A DNA stretch of 64,000 nucleotides from Aurantimonas manganoxydans SI85-9A1 (GTDB lineage Bacteria > Pseudomonadota > Alphaproteobacteria > Rhizobiales > Rhizobiaceae): positions 2,023,903 through 2,087,902 of the forward strand of contig NZ_CH672387.1 of the NCBI RefSeq assembly GCF_000153465.1. Direction: 5' to 3'. The translations under genes were made by a program, and so were the position numbers. Below, in pieces: positions 1-8,979 of this stretch (position 1 is its first letter; every line of letters starts with the position of its first letter). The notes below the pieces were generated by a model that worked only from the letters and a program-made list of their open reading frames with translations, did no database searches and was not told the DNA's origin.

Positions 1-19
1 GCGGCCATCGGCCTTGCGG

Positions 20-1540
20 TCACTTGCCGCCGAGAAGATCGGCGAAACGGTCCCGCAGGATGTTCTTCTGCACCTTGCCCATGGTGTTTCGCGGCAGTTC
101 GTCGACGAAGACGATGCGCTTGGGCTGCTTGAAGCGGGCGAGCCGTTCGGCCAGCGCGCCCGTCAGCTCGGCCTCGTCGAGCGCCCGCCTGGCCACGACG
201 ACGCCGACGACGCCCTCGCCGAAATCGGGATGCGGCACGCCGACCACGGCGCTTTCGACGACACCCGGCAGTTCGTCGAGCGCCAGCTCGACTTCCTTGG
301 GATAGATGTTGAAGCCGCCGGAGATGATCAGGTCCTTGCCGCGGCCGACGATCGTCACATAGCCCTGCGGATCGATCAGCCCGAGGTCGCCGGTGATGAA
401 GAAGCCGTCGGCGCGGAATTCGGCGGCGGTCTTCTCCGGCATCTGCCAGTAGCCGCAGAAGACATTCGGACCCTTGACCTCGATGACGCCGATCTCGCCA
501 TCGGGCAGCGGCTTGGCGGTTTCCGCATCGACGATCCGCAGCTCGACGCCGGGGAGCGGGAAGCCGACGGTTCCGGCGCGGCGCTCGCCGTCATAGGGAT
601 TGGAGGTCGACATGTTGGTCTCGGTCATGCCGTAGCGCTCGAGAATGCGCTGGCCGGTCCGCTCCTCGAAGGCACGGTGGGTCTCGGCCAGAAGCGGCGC
701 GGAGCCCGAGGTGAACAGCCGCATATGGGCAGTGCGCTCGCGGTTCAGGCGCTCGTCGGCGAGAAGACGGGTGTAGAAGGTCGGCACGCCCATCATCGCG
801 GTCGCCCGGGGCAGGTACTTGAACACCTGCTCGACGTCGAATTTCGGCAGGAAGATCATCGTGCCGCCGGCGATCATCGCGGTGTTGGACGCGACGAACA
901 GGCCGTGGGTGTGGAAGATCGGCAGGAGGTGCAGCAACACGTCCTCGGCGGTGAAGCGCCAGTAGTCGCGCAGCACTTCGGCGTTGGACAGGAGATTGTC
1001 CTGGGTGAGCATGGCGCCCTTGGAGCGGCCGGTCGTCCCCGAGGTGTAGAGGATCGCGGCGAGGTCGCTCGGCTGGCGCGCGACCGTGGCGAATTCGCCG
1101 GACGCCGCATCGGCCTGCGCGTTGAGGCTCCCGGCGTCCATGGCGCGGACGCCGAGCGTCTCGAGGCGCGCACCTGCGCCCTCGGCGGTCGCGGCCAGCC
1201 CGTCGCGCTTGGCGGGGTCGCAGACGAAGACGCGCGGCTTGGCGTCGTTGAGGAAGTAGTCGATCTCGGTCGGCGTATAGGCGGTGTTGAGCGGCAGGAA
1301 GACGCCGCCGGCGCGCACCGTGCCGAGATAGAGCATCAGCGCTTCGATCGACTTGTCGGCCTGCACGGCCACGCGGTCGCCCGGCTCGACGCCCAGCGCA
1401 ACCAAAGCATTGGCAAAGCGCGCCGAGACCGCCTCGACATCGGCATAGGTGAATTCGCGGCCGTCGGGCAGGATCGCGAAACACTTGTCCGGCGTCGTGC
1501 GTCCCGTGGCGAGGAGGCCGTCGAAGAGCGGGTTTGTCAT
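20..1540 (-). CDS. matB: Malonyl-CoA synthetase
   Basis: A 506-aa ANL-superfamily acyl-CoA ligase that activates malonate with ATP and CoA in the cytosol. The phosphate-binding loop YTSGTTGRSKG lies at residues 165-175, the A5 motif YGMTETN near 300, the A8 hinge GRGKD near 395, and the catalytic A10 lysine in PRNTMGK at about 489. The N-terminal region (VAVQADKS, FLPLNTAYT) resembles rhizobial MatB rather than general acetyl-CoA synthetases. Its ATG overlaps the matA stop (ATGA), so it is the last gene of the matPQMAB operon. Substrate is inferred from family resemblance plus the adjacent malonyl-CoA decarboxylase. Confidence 0.93.
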   Translation of the reverse strand: MTNPLFDGLLATGRTTPDKCFAILPDGREFTYADVEAVSARFANALVALGVEPGDRVAVQADKSIEALMLYLGTVRAGGVFLPLNTAYTPTEIDYFLNDAKPRVFVCDPAKRDGLAATAEGAGARLETLGVRAMDAGSLNAQADAASGEFATVARQPSDLAAILYTSGTTGRSKGAMLTQDNLLSNAEVLRDYWRFTAEDVLLHLLPIFHTHGLFVASNTAMIAGGTMIFLPKFDVEQVFKYLPRATAMMGVPTFYTRLLADERLNRERTAHMRLFTSGSAPLLAETHRAFEERTGQRILERYGMTETNMSTSNPYDGERRAGTVGFPLPGVELRIVDAETAKPLPDGEIGVIEVKGPNVFCGYWQMPEKTAAEFRADGFFITGDLGLIDPQGYVTIVGRGKDLIISGGFNIYPKEVELALDELPGVVESAVVGVPHPDFGEGVVGVVVARRALDEAELTGALAERLARFKQPKRIVFVDELPRNTMGKVQKNILRDRFADLLGGK

Positions 1541-2895
1541 GCTACGTCCTTCATGGAATTAACTTCGCCGCGCTTGGGCAGCAGCGACGTCACGGCCCGG
1601 CTGGCGGCGATGTCGCCATCCGCCGCATAGGCCTCGTGACGCTGCTCGACGCGCGGCAGGTCGTAAAGATAATTGACCATCAGCCCGTGGGCCTGGGCGA
1701 GGCCGCCCGGCGAGATGTCGCCCAGATGCATGATGCGGTTGAGCATCGCGCCATTGCCGAGATGAAAGCGGGCGACCGGATCGACCGGTCCACCGCGCGG
1801 ACGCCGGGCGCGCAGGAAATAGCGTGCGCCGAGCGACAGCAATCCGGCACGGGCGGCTTCTGCCTTCGCCGGATCGCCGGCCCAGCCGGGCTCGCCGACG
1901 ATCTCGATCGCGCGTTTCTCAGGCGCTTCCAGCCGGTCGATCGTCGCGGGCGGCAGGGCCGCGAGCCAGCCGGCAAAGCCGGGGACCGGCGACAGCGTCA
2001 CGAAGGTGCGCAGGTTCGGCACCGCGTCCTTCAGATCCTGCGCCACCTGCTTGATCAGGAAGGAGCCGAAGGACACGCCGGCGAGGCCCTTGTGGCAATT
2101 GGAGATCGAATAGAACACCGCGGTCTGCGCGTCCTGCGGCGACAGGGCCGTGCGCTGCGGGTCGAGCACCGAGGCGATGGATACCGGAATCTCCGCGGTC
2201 AGCGCCACCTCGACGAAAATCAGCGGATCGTCCGGGATCGAGGGGTGGAAGAAGGCGAAGCAGCGCCGGTCCGGCGGGGCGAGCCGCTGGCGCAGCTCGT
2301 CCCAGTTGCCGATGGCGTGGACCGCCTCGTAGCGGATGATCTTTTCCAGGATGCTGGCCGGGGTGTTCCAGTCGATCGGCCGCAGCAGCAGGAAGCCGCG
2401 ATTGAACCAGGACTGGAACAGATGGCAGAGATCGGCATCGACCGGACCGTAGCGCTTGCGGTCGGCCTTCAGGAGCGGCAGCAGGCGCTCGCGCAGCGTG
2501 ACCAGTTCGGCGGTGCCGCCCGGCGCGAGATTCAGGCGCCGGAACAGCTCCTGGCGCGGCGCCTCGGCATGATGCTGGAGCCGTGCCAGCGTCTCGGCGT
2601 CGGGCGTGTCGAGAAACGCGGCGGCGGCATCGCTCAGGGCCGCCTGGTCCGGGGTGAACTCATCCGCCAGCATCTGGAAGAAGCGCTTGGCGTCGGTGTC
2701 GCTGAGGCTCCGGAAGCCGCGCAGGATCTCGGCCGCAAGGCGTACCCCGGAGGCTTCGCCGCGCGAGGAGACCAGTTCGTGGCAAAGCGCCGCCAGTTGG
2801 CCGACGCCGATCGTCCGGTTGGCGTTATCACCGAGAAACCAGGACCGGGCGCCGATCGAATCGAGAAGGTCGGACAAGAGGGAGACGCGGCTCAT
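1537..2895 (-). CDS. matA: Malonyl-CoA decarboxylase
   Basis: A 452-aa protein of the MLYCD/MatA family, converting malonyl-CoA to acetyl-CoA and CO2. The N-terminal half is the helical domain. The catalytic half carries FFHPSIPDDPLIF near residue 220 and the C-terminal motif RFHLGNGAMLNRI, which contains the catalytic His of the family, followed by GLMVNYLYDL. It overlaps matB downstream and matM upstream by 4 nt (ATGA in both cases), so the three are translationally coupled. Together with MatB it feeds malonate carbon into acetyl-CoA. Confidence 0.95.
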   Translation of the reverse strand: MSRVSLLSDLLDSIGARSWFLGDNANRTIGVGQLAALCHELVSSRGEASGVRLAAEILRGFRSLSDTDAKRFFQMLADEFTPDQAALSDAAAAFLDTPDAETLARLQHHAEAPRQELFRRLNLAPGGTAELVTLRERLLPLLKADRKRYGPVDADLCHLFQSWFNRGFLLLRPIDWNTPASILEKIIRYEAVHAIGNWDELRQRLAPPDRRCFAFFHPSIPDDPLIFVEVALTAEIPVSIASVLDPQRTALSPQDAQTAVFYSISNCHKGLAGVSFGSFLIKQVAQDLKDAVPNLRTFVTLSPVPGFAGWLAALPPATIDRLEAPEKRAIEIVGEPGWAGDPAKAEAARAGLLSLGARYFLRARRPRGGPVDPVARFHLGNGAMLNRIMHLGDISPGGLAQAHGLMVNYLYDLPRVEQRHEAYAADGDIAASRAVTSLLPKRGEVNSMKDVA

Positions 2896-4220
2896 AGCTC
2901 AGGCCCCATGACGAGTTCGGGCAGGAGGAGGGCGATCTGCGGAAACAGGCACAGCGTGATGATGCCGAGGATCATGCAGACGACGTAGGGCAGGGACCCG
3001 CGCAGGATCTGGCCGAGCGTGATGTCGGGCGCGATGCCGTTGATGACGTAGAGGTTGAGGCCGACCGGCGGCGTGATCAGGCCGATCTCCATGTTGATCG
3101 TCAGGATGACGGCGAACCAGTAGGGGTCGAAGCCGGCACCGGTGATGATCGGCAGCAGGATCGGCGCCGTCATCAGGATGACCGCGACCGGCGGCAGGAA
3201 GAAGCCGGCGACCAGCAGGAAGAGGTTGACCACGCCCATCAGCACCCAGCGGTTCACGTCCATGTCGGCGATGAAGGCAGCGATCGACTGGGTGATGAAC
3301 AGCGAGGACAGGGCAAAGGCGAAGAGCTCGGACGCGCCGATGATCAGCATGATCATCACGCTCTCCTTGAGCGTGTCGCGAAAGATCACCGTCATCTGCG
3401 AGAAGCGCCAGGTGCGCGAGATCATGCCGTAGATCACCGCGACGAGGATCAGGCAGAACAGCGCCCCGACACCCGCCGCCTCGGACGGCGTGGCGACGCC
3501 GCCATACAGGACGAAGAGCACGGCGACGATGATCGCCAGGAAGGGCAGCACCCGCGGCAGCGCGGCGAAGCGCTCGCGCATGGAGAAGCGCTGCGACAGT
3601 TCGGTGAGGCCCAGCCCCTGCCGCTTGCAGGCATAGATGGTCCAGATCATGAAGAACACGGTCAGCATGATGCCGGGACCGACGCCGGCCAGGAACAGGC
3701 GACCGATCGAGGTTTCGGTGGCGATGCCGTAGACGATCATCGTCACCGAGGGCGGGATCAGGATGCCGAGCGTACCGCCGGCGGCAATGGAACCAGCCGC
3801 GATCTCCGGCGGATAGCCGCGCTGGCGCATCTCGGGAATGCCCATCTTGCCGATCGCCGCGCAGGTGGCGGGCGACGAGCCGGACAGGGCCGCGAAGATC
3901 GAGCAGGCGCCGAGATTGGACAGGACGAGGCCGCCGGGCACCCGGTTGAGCCAGCGGTCCAGCGCCTCGTAGAGGTCCTTGCCGGCGGGCGAGGAGGCAA
4001 CGGCGGCGCCCATCAGGATGAACATCGGGATGGCGACGAGGCCGAAGGACGCCATGCCGCCGAAGAACTGCTCACCGAGCGTTTCGAGGAAGAACGGCCC
4101 GTAGACGACGAAGAGCGCGCCCATGGAGACGAGACCGAGGGCGAAGGCGATGGGCGTGCCGATGGCGAGCAGCACCAGCAGGACGCCCAGCATGGCGAAA
4201 CCGGAGACGGTCGGGCTCAT
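2892..4220 (-). CDS. matM: TRAP transporter large permease (malonate)
   Basis: A 442-aa DctM-type subunit with about 12 hydrophobic segments, the ion-coupled permease of a tripartite ATP-independent periplasmic transporter in the inner membrane. Family motifs include ALSGSSPATCAAIGKMG and GGTLGILIPPS. It is preceded by the small permease at a 3-bp gap and overlaps matA. Malonate or another dicarboxylate as substrate is inferred from its place in the malonate operon. Confidence 0.92.
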   Translation of the reverse strand: MSPTVSGFAMLGVLLVLLAIGTPIAFALGLVSMGALFVVYGPFFLETLGEQFFGGMASFGLVAIPMFILMGAAVASSPAGKDLYEALDRWLNRVPGGLVLSNLGACSIFAALSGSSPATCAAIGKMGIPEMRQRGYPPEIAAGSIAAGGTLGILIPPSVTMIVYGIATETSIGRLFLAGVGPGIMLTVFFMIWTIYACKRQGLGLTELSQRFSMRERFAALPRVLPFLAIIVAVLFVLYGGVATPSEAAGVGALFCLILVAVIYGMISRTWRFSQMTVIFRDTLKESVMIMLIIGASELFAFALSSLFITQSIAAFIADMDVNRWVLMGVVNLFLLVAGFFLPPVAVILMTAPILLPIITGAGFDPYWFAVILTINMEIGLITPPVGLNLYVINGIAPDITLGQILRGSLPYVVCMILGIITLCLFPQIALLLPELVMGPEL

Positions 4221-4223
4221 CGA

Positions 4224-4763
4224 TCAGGCTTTCTTGACGGTATCGGAGAACAGGGCGTCCTGATTGGCGAGGTGCGGATCGGCACCGTCGAGCCACAGAC
4301 GCATCAGTTCGGCGATGTATTGGACGGCGAGCCAGACGGTGCCGACCAGCATGGGCAGGACTGGGATCCAGAGCGGGATGGCCCAGACCGATTCGGTCAT
4401 CCAGCCATTCGTCCAGCTCTCGTGGAAGTGGTACCAGGAGGCGTAGGCGATCAGCCCGACGAAGAGGAGCGAAGCGAGCGCGGACAGCGCCTGCAGGATG
4501 GCCCGGACCCGCGGCCCCGAGGCGATCTGCAGAATGTCAACGTTCACGTGGCCGCGCTCGATGAGCACCCAGGGCGCCCCGAGGAAGGTGGCCGCGACGA
4601 TGGCGAAGATCGTGAATTCGGTCTGCCAGACGGTGGACTGCACAAGGACGTAGCGCACGAAGACCATGTGCGAGACGGCAAAGATCGCCGCGAGCAGCAA
4701 CAGGGCACCGATGACGCCGAGGAGGCGCGAGACCGCCGAGACGGCGCGGATGAAGGACCGCAT
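4224..4763 (-). CDS. matQ: TRAP transporter small permease (malonate)
   Basis: A 179-aa DctQ-type membrane protein with four predicted hydrophobic helices and the family-typical segment APWVLIERGHVNVDIL. The chosen ATG at 4763 puts the first membrane helix near the N-terminus; an in-frame ATG at 4805 would add 14 polar residues. It forms the membrane complex with MatM, with MatP delivering substrate from the periplasm. Confidence 0.88.
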   Translation of the reverse strand: MRSFIRAVSAVSRLLGVIGALLLLAAIFAVSHMVFVRYVLVQSTVWQTEFTIFAIVAATFLGAPWVLIERGHVNVDILQIASGPRVRAILQALSALASLLFVGLIAYASWYHFHESWTNGWMTESVWAIPLWIPVLPMLVGTVWLAVQYIAELMRLWLDGADPHLANQDALFSDTVKKA

Positions 4764-4841
4764 GTCAGATTCCGAGCTTGAGGCCTGAGATACGGGAGCC
4801 GGCATCGCCGGCCCCCGTTGTCGCTTTGTCGGCGTTACGGG

Positions 4842-5831
4842 CTATTCGACGGCCAGTGCGGCGTCGATCAGCGCCTGACCGTTCGGGACCTTCTCGGCGA
4901 ACTCCTTGTAGGAGGTCTCCTTGGCGATCGCGAGCCAGGCGTCGTAGTTCTCCTTGGTCATCTCGGTGACCTCGACGCCGTTCTTCTTGTAGACCTCGAT
5001 CAGTTCGGCATCGAGCTTGGACGCTTCCTCGGCGAAGTAGGCTTCGGCCTTCTCGCCGGCGGCCATCAGCGCGTCCTGCTGTTCCTTGCTGAGCTTCTCG
5101 AAGGAGCGCTTCGACATCAGGATCGGCTCGTACATGAACCACAGGGCGTTCTCGCCCGGCGCGGTCAGGCAGGTCGAGACCTCGTAGATGCGGTAGGACA
5201 CCAGCGACCCGGACGAGGTGTTGGCGCCCTGCAGGACGTTCTGCTGCATGCCGGTGTAGATTTCCGAGGACGGCATCGACGAGATCGACGCGCCCGCTCC
5301 GACCAGCATCTGCTCGAAGGCCGGGCCGGCGGCGCGCAGGGTCTGGCCCTTGGCGCTTTCCGGGCTGGTGATGCAGGTCTTGGACGACACGAAGCCGCCG
5401 GCAAGCCACGCATCCGACAGGACGAGAGCGCCGGCCTCGTCGATCGACTTCTTGATCTCGTCCATGAAGGGCGAATCGTTCAGCCGCTGGGCCCGGTCGT
5501 GGTTGCCGACCAGGCCAGGCATGAGCGTCGCGGAATACTCAGGATGACGGCCGGACGCGTAGTCCAGCGGGAAGGCGGTGATGTCCACCTGGCCCTTGGT
5601 CACGGCGCCCCACTGGTCACGCGGCTTGAACAGCGAACCGTTCGGGAAGACCTGGACTTTCAGCCCGACATTGGCGGCCTCGACCTCCTTGCCGATCATC
5701 TGGACCATCTCGTCGCGCACGTCGCCCTTGCCGCCCGGCCACTGGTGCGAAGCGCGCAGCGTCACGTCCTGCGCCAAGGCAGAGGCTGTCAGGGCAAGGC
5801 CGCATACGGCCGTCAGCAACATCGTCTTCAT
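4842..5831 (-). CDS. matP: TRAP substrate-binding protein (malonate)
   Basis: A 329-aa DctP-family periplasmic binding protein with a Sec signal peptide (MKTMLLTAVCGLALTASALA, then QDV). The start at 5831 is supported by a strong GGAGGAG ribosome site and by the signal peptide beginning exactly there; the open frame upstream is noncoding. It is the first gene of the operon, divergent from the GntR regulator, with the shared intergenic region holding a palindromic operator. Confidence 0.92.
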   Translation of the reverse strand: MKTMLLTAVCGLALTASALAQDVTLRASHQWPGGKGDVRDEMVQMIGKEVEAANVGLKVQVFPNGSLFKPRDQWGAVTKGQVDITAFPLDYASGRHPEYSATLMPGLVGNHDRAQRLNDSPFMDEIKKSIDEAGALVLSDAWLAGGFVSSKTCITSPESAKGQTLRAAGPAFEQMLVGAGASISSMPSSEIYTGMQQNVLQGANTSSGSLVSYRIYEVSTCLTAPGENALWFMYEPILMSKRSFEKLSKEQQDALMAAGEKAEAYFAEEASKLDAELIEVYKKNGVEVTEMTKENYDAWLAIAKETSYKEFAEKVPNGQALIDAALAVE

Positions 5832-5916
5832 GGAATTCTCCTCCCGTTGATTGTTCTGCCGCGCCTCCCGACGCGTTGAGGCAAGCCAATACTCTCTTGC
5901 ATGCCTTGTCAATTGG

Positions 5917-5928
5917 ATTGTATACGAT
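5917..5928. promoter_or_regulatory. Candidate GntR-family operator
   Basis: The 12-bp near-palindrome ATTGTATACGAT, with a single mismatched pair, resembles operators of FCD-subfamily GntR regulators (core TTGTATACAA). It lies just upstream of the regulator start and 86 bp upstream of matP, so one site could control both the mat operon and the regulator itself. Confidence 0.6.
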
Positions 5929-5932
5929 CTGT

Positions 5933-6676
5933 ATGAGCGTATCGGATGTGCCTGCAGCGACGATCATGCCTCCCGCAGGGGATGGCAAGTCCGCGGCCGT
6001 GTCGAAGGGCGCGGTTGCCTCGGCGCGGCCCAAGGCCAGCGAGATCCGCGACGCGCTGGAACAGGAAATCGTCACCAATGCCCGCAGCGCCGGCGAGCGT
6101 CTCGACGAGCAGGCGATCGCCCGCCGCTTCGCCGTTTCGCGCACCCCGGTCCGGGAGGCGATCAACCAGCTGGCTTCGGCCGGTCTCATCGAACAGCTCC
6201 CCAATCGCGGCGCCTTCGTGCGGCAGGTCGGTCTCGGCGAACTGGTGGAGATGTTCGAGGTGATGGCCGAGCTCGAGGGCATGGCCGGACGCCTGGCCGC
6301 GCGCCGTGCCGCGCCGCAGGCCCTGGCGGCCCTGCAGGCAGCCTTGGTCGCCTGCGGTGCAGCGGCAGCCCAGCAGGATACCGACGCCTATTATTACGAG
6401 AACGAACGGTTCCACCACGCGATCTACGACGCCTGCGGCAACGCCTTCCTGGCAGCAGAGGCGAAGCGATTGCACATGCGGTTGAAGGCCTATCGCCGCC
6501 TGCAGTTGCGGGTGTCGCAGCGCATGAAGCAGTCGCTGCAGGAGCATGAGCGCATCGTGGCCGCGATCGCTGCCGGCGATGGCGAGACGGCCGAGCGCGA
6601 GCTGCGGGCGCATATCGCCGTCCAGGGCGAGCGTTTCGCGGATCTGGTGGCGAGCGTCGGCGCAGCCGCGCGATAG
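5933..6676 (+). CDS. GntR-family (FCD) regulator of the malonate operon
   Basis: A 247-aa cytosolic regulator with a winged HTH at about residues 35-100 (FAVSRTPVREAINQLASAG is the recognition region) followed by an all-helical FCD ligand-binding domain (EHERIVAAIAAGD near the end). The ATG at 5933 is preferred because 5876 would place the operator inside the gene. Divergent arrangement with matPQMAB suggests local repression relieved by malonate or malonyl-CoA, as for the GntR regulators of rhizobial mat operons; the ligand is inferred. Confidence 0.88.
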   Translation: MSVSDVPAATIMPPAGDGKSAAVSKGAVASARPKASEIRDALEQEIVTNARSAGERLDEQAIARRFAVSRTPVREAINQLASAGLIEQLPNRGAFVRQVGLGELVEMFEVMAELEGMAGRLAARRAAPQALAALQAALVACGAAAAQQDTDAYYYENERFHHAIYDACGNAFLAAEAKRLHMRLKAYRRLQLRVSQRMKQSLQEHERIVAAIAAGDGETAERELRAHIAVQGERFADLVASVGAAAR

Positions 6677-6737
6677 ACGTCGCAGCCGCTCAGCTTCCAG
6701 CCCGACCAATCAGGCTCCTTGCGGCAGGCACGAAAAA

Positions 6738-6762
6738 GCCCGGCGCGCTGTCGCGGCCGGGC
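6738..6762 (-). terminator. Rho-independent terminator
   Basis: Inverted repeat GCCCGGC/GCCGGGC (6738-6744 with 6756-6762) followed on the minus strand by TTTTTC. It sits in the convergent space after the 6801-7448 gene. Confidence 0.65.
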
Positions 6763-6800
6763 CTGATCGTCGATGAACGTGAAGCGTCGCACGGACGGTC

Positions 6801-7448
6801 CTACGAGTTCATTTCCTTCAGCGTGTTGATGTAGTTCTCCGGGAACAGCATGTGGTTGGGCGCCTTCAGGCCCATATGTTCGGCGATGTCGCCGATGAAG
6901 GAACTGCAATTGTAGAGCACCGCGTGCCAGACCGGCGAGGAATCCTGCAGGCTGCGGATATAACCCACGACGTCGCGATACTCTTCTTCGGTCAGGTCGA
7001 TCCGGTAATGCGCGGTCATGTAGGCGATCTCGGTGTCGCCGTCGCTGGGGCCGGTCTCGGACGGTACGGGCAGGAAGTGACCGATCGTATAGGGCACGTT
7101 GCTGGTCGATGCAGGATGCAGGCCGGCGACCTCGGTCACGCCGGGAATCAGCACGCCCTTCGAATCGGTTGGGATGCGGCCGTTCTGGTCCAGCTTGCCG
7201 AACACCACGAAGCTATGGCCGTAGCTCAACGCGTTGCGGGCGCGGAAATCGATGAAATAGGGCTTGGAGAGCTGCTGCGCGGCGCCGGACTGTCCGGGAG
7301 GGGGGGCGAAGGCGGCAGGCGCGACGAGCGCGGCGCTGGAGTTGACCGGTGCACCGGCCGACATGGTATTGGCCGAGTTCGAGGTACAGCCCGTAACAAG
7401 GGCACCGAGAGCCGCGGCGAACGCGATTCGCAGGAATTTCGAAGACAT
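6801..7448 (-). CDS. Secreted lipoprotein of unknown family (paralogue 1)
   Basis: A 215-aa protein with a lipoprotein signal (lipobox ALVTGC at about residues 15-20). The mature part has conserved blocks YGHSFVVFG, GLHPA, PVPSETG-SDGDTEI and WHAVLYNCSSF. The His (YGHSF) then Cys (YNCSSF) order, roughly 100 residues apart, resembles circularly permuted papain-like/NlpC-LRAT folds, but that is inference. A paralogue with the same blocks lies at 23309-23992. Start chosen at 7448, where the lipoprotein signal begins and GAAAGG precedes it. Function unknown. Confidence 0.8.
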   Translation of the reverse strand: MSSKFLRIAFAAALGALVTGCTSNSANTMSAGAPVNSSAALVAPAAFAPPPGQSGAAQQLSKPYFIDFRARNALSYGHSFVVFGKLDQNGRIPTDSKGVLIPGVTEVAGLHPASTSNVPYTIGHFLPVPSETGPSDGDTEIAYMTAHYRIDLTEEEYRDVVGYIRSLQDSSPVWHAVLYNCSSFIGDIAEHMGLKAPNHMLFPENYINTLKEMNS

Positions 7449-7564
7449 TGTCGGCCTTTCAAGTCGAAGACGGCCAGGAGCCATTCGACGGGGACAAGAC
7501 ATAGAAGCGCCCCCCGATGTCGAGCATCGCGGAACGCGTAGCGTGGACCAGTGATTGGTCGGCG

Positions 7565-7597
7565 CTTGGAGGGAGCGCTAGAGCGACTCCCTCCAAG
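7565..7597 (-). terminator. Perfect 11-bp hairpin after the small lipoprotein gene
   Basis: CTTGGAGGGAG (7565-7575) pairs perfectly with CTCCCTCCAAG (7587-7597) around an 11-nt loop, 10 bp beyond the stop of the 48-aa lipoprotein gene. There is no U tract, so it may end or stabilise the transcript. Confidence 0.5.
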
Positions 7598-7606
7598 AAA
7601 CCAAGG

Positions 7607-7753
7607 TCAGCCCTTGGTGACGTAGGTCTGCTCGACGACCATCGGCTCAGCAACCGGAGCCTTGCCCTTGCCCTTGCCAATGCCCTTGCCCATGCAGCCA
7701 GCGAAGGATGCGAGGGCGACGACCGCGACCGATGCGATGACGATTTTCTTCAT
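7607..7753 (-). CDS. Small lipoprotein, 48 aa
   Basis: A short frame starting MKKIVIASVAVVALASFAGC, a clear lipoprotein signal with Cys at residue 20, then a Gly-Lys repeat (MGKGIGKGKGK) and a short hydrophilic tail ending YVTKG. It stands alone upstream of the 6801 lipoprotein gene and is followed by a perfect hairpin. The clean signal peptide argues that it is real; function unknown. Confidence 0.65.
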   Translation of the reverse strand: MKKIVIASVAVVALASFAGCMGKGIGKGKGKAPVAEPMVVEQTYVTKG

Positions 7754-7755
7754 TT

Positions 7756-8107
7756 TGAACTACCTATCAATGTGACGGTTGGTGCCGCAGCTTGAATATT
7801 CCGACGCCTTTTTGCGGCCGGTGCGACAAGAACCTGTTGCGTTTGGGTGGTACGGGCAAGTGCGGAAATGCCACACATCGCAGGCAACGTGACGGAATAG
7901 AAGCGTTTGGCTCCGACGTGTGACTGCGGATTATGAAGAACCCTTCATAAGCGCCTGAAACTCCGTGTTCGTCCCTCTGCTCTCTCAATCCGAAAACGGT
8001 CCTGTTTGCAAGGGCCGCCAGGGCTCAAGATTCGTTAAATCCTGCAACAGAGTGCTGCATTTACAGCACTGCACTGCGTTGCTCTTCAAGCCGCATGCCG
8101 CGACTCC
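7756..8107. other. Intergenic region with a hairpin
   Basis: No convincing gene. It contains a compact perfect hairpin, TTATGAAG (7931-7938) with CTTCATAA (7943-7950) around a 4-nt loop, that is more AT-rich than its surroundings. The rest should hold the promoter of the 48-aa lipoprotein gene. Confidence 0.5.
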
Positions 8108-8644
8108 TCAGTTTGCCGCGACATTGGTCGGCGGACCCTGGATCACCGCCCGCGATTCGCGGATGGCGTCGACGTTCTGATCGATGACGGTCGGCCGTTC
8201 GGCTGCCGTGAAGGCGAAGCCGTCGACCCCCGTCACCGAGGCGATTTCCTCCTGCAGACGCTCCCGCGTGGTGCCGCAACTGGCATAGGCGATCTCGGCC
8301 AGGGACCGTTCGTCCTGCACCTGAATCGACGCCTTCACGGCCTCGTCGTAATTGCAGAAGGCGTCGGCCCGCAGCGCCTGGTCCAGCCGCTCGTCGAGCA
8401 TGCCGTATTGCTGCTGGATCGCGATCTTCCGGGCGGTGTAATTGTTCAGATACGTCTTGCGCAGCGCCAGCCGGCACTGGGCATAGACCAGTTCGCCGGG
8501 AATGATCAGCAGGCTTCGACAGTGGGCGTCGTCCTGCGGGGCCGACAGGTCGAGCGCAGCCATGTCCATGTCGTCTCCCACGCAGCCGGCGAGGAGTACA
8601 GCAAGAGCCGCGACAGGTGCGAGGGCGGGAATGCGCATGACCAT
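8108..8644 (-). CDS. Cys-containing lipoprotein, unknown function
   Basis: A 178-aa protein with lipobox AVLLAGC at about residues 14-20, followed by a largely helical mature domain carrying four further Cys (AHCRS, AQCRL, AFCNY, YASCG), compatible with two disulfides in the periplasm. Start taken as ATG 8644; an ATG two codons in (8638) is equally well placed after GAAG. No family recognised and no operon partners. Confidence 0.72.
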   Translation of the reverse strand: MVMRIPALAPVAALAVLLAGCVGDDMDMAALDLSAPQDDAHCRSLLIIPGELVYAQCRLALRKTYLNNYTARKIAIQQQYGMLDERLDQALRADAFCNYDEAVKASIQVQDERSLAEIAYASCGTTRERLQEEIASVTGVDGFAFTAAERPTVIDQNVDAIRESRAVIQGPPTNVAAN

Positions 8645-8979
8645 CTTCGTCTTTCTACGGTTCCGTAGAACCCGGCTGGCTGTCGGATCGGCACCGCGAC
8701 GTTGGCGCGGCACCATATGATCGCAAGGAAATTAAGGATCTGTTGCCCACGTCTGACGATCGTCTCGCAAGACTGCACAGACCCGGTTCGCACGCTGGAC
8801 CGGACGGACCGGCGCAACCTGATCAGGCACGAAACGGGTCACGCCGCGGGCGAGAACGACAGAGTGTTCAATTCCGGCGAAGGTGTGACGCAGGTGGGGC
8901 TTTCAGGACGCACTGCCCATGAAAGCTGCCCCTCGGGGACCGCGTATGGCGACATGGTGATGGCGGCAGGCGTGATCGC
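8645..8979. other. Intergenic region, nothing recognised
   Basis: About 335 bp between two minus-strand secreted-protein genes. Open frames here lack ribosome sites and are antisense or out of frame with plausible coding. No RNA gene or repeat is recognisable. Confidence 0.45.
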
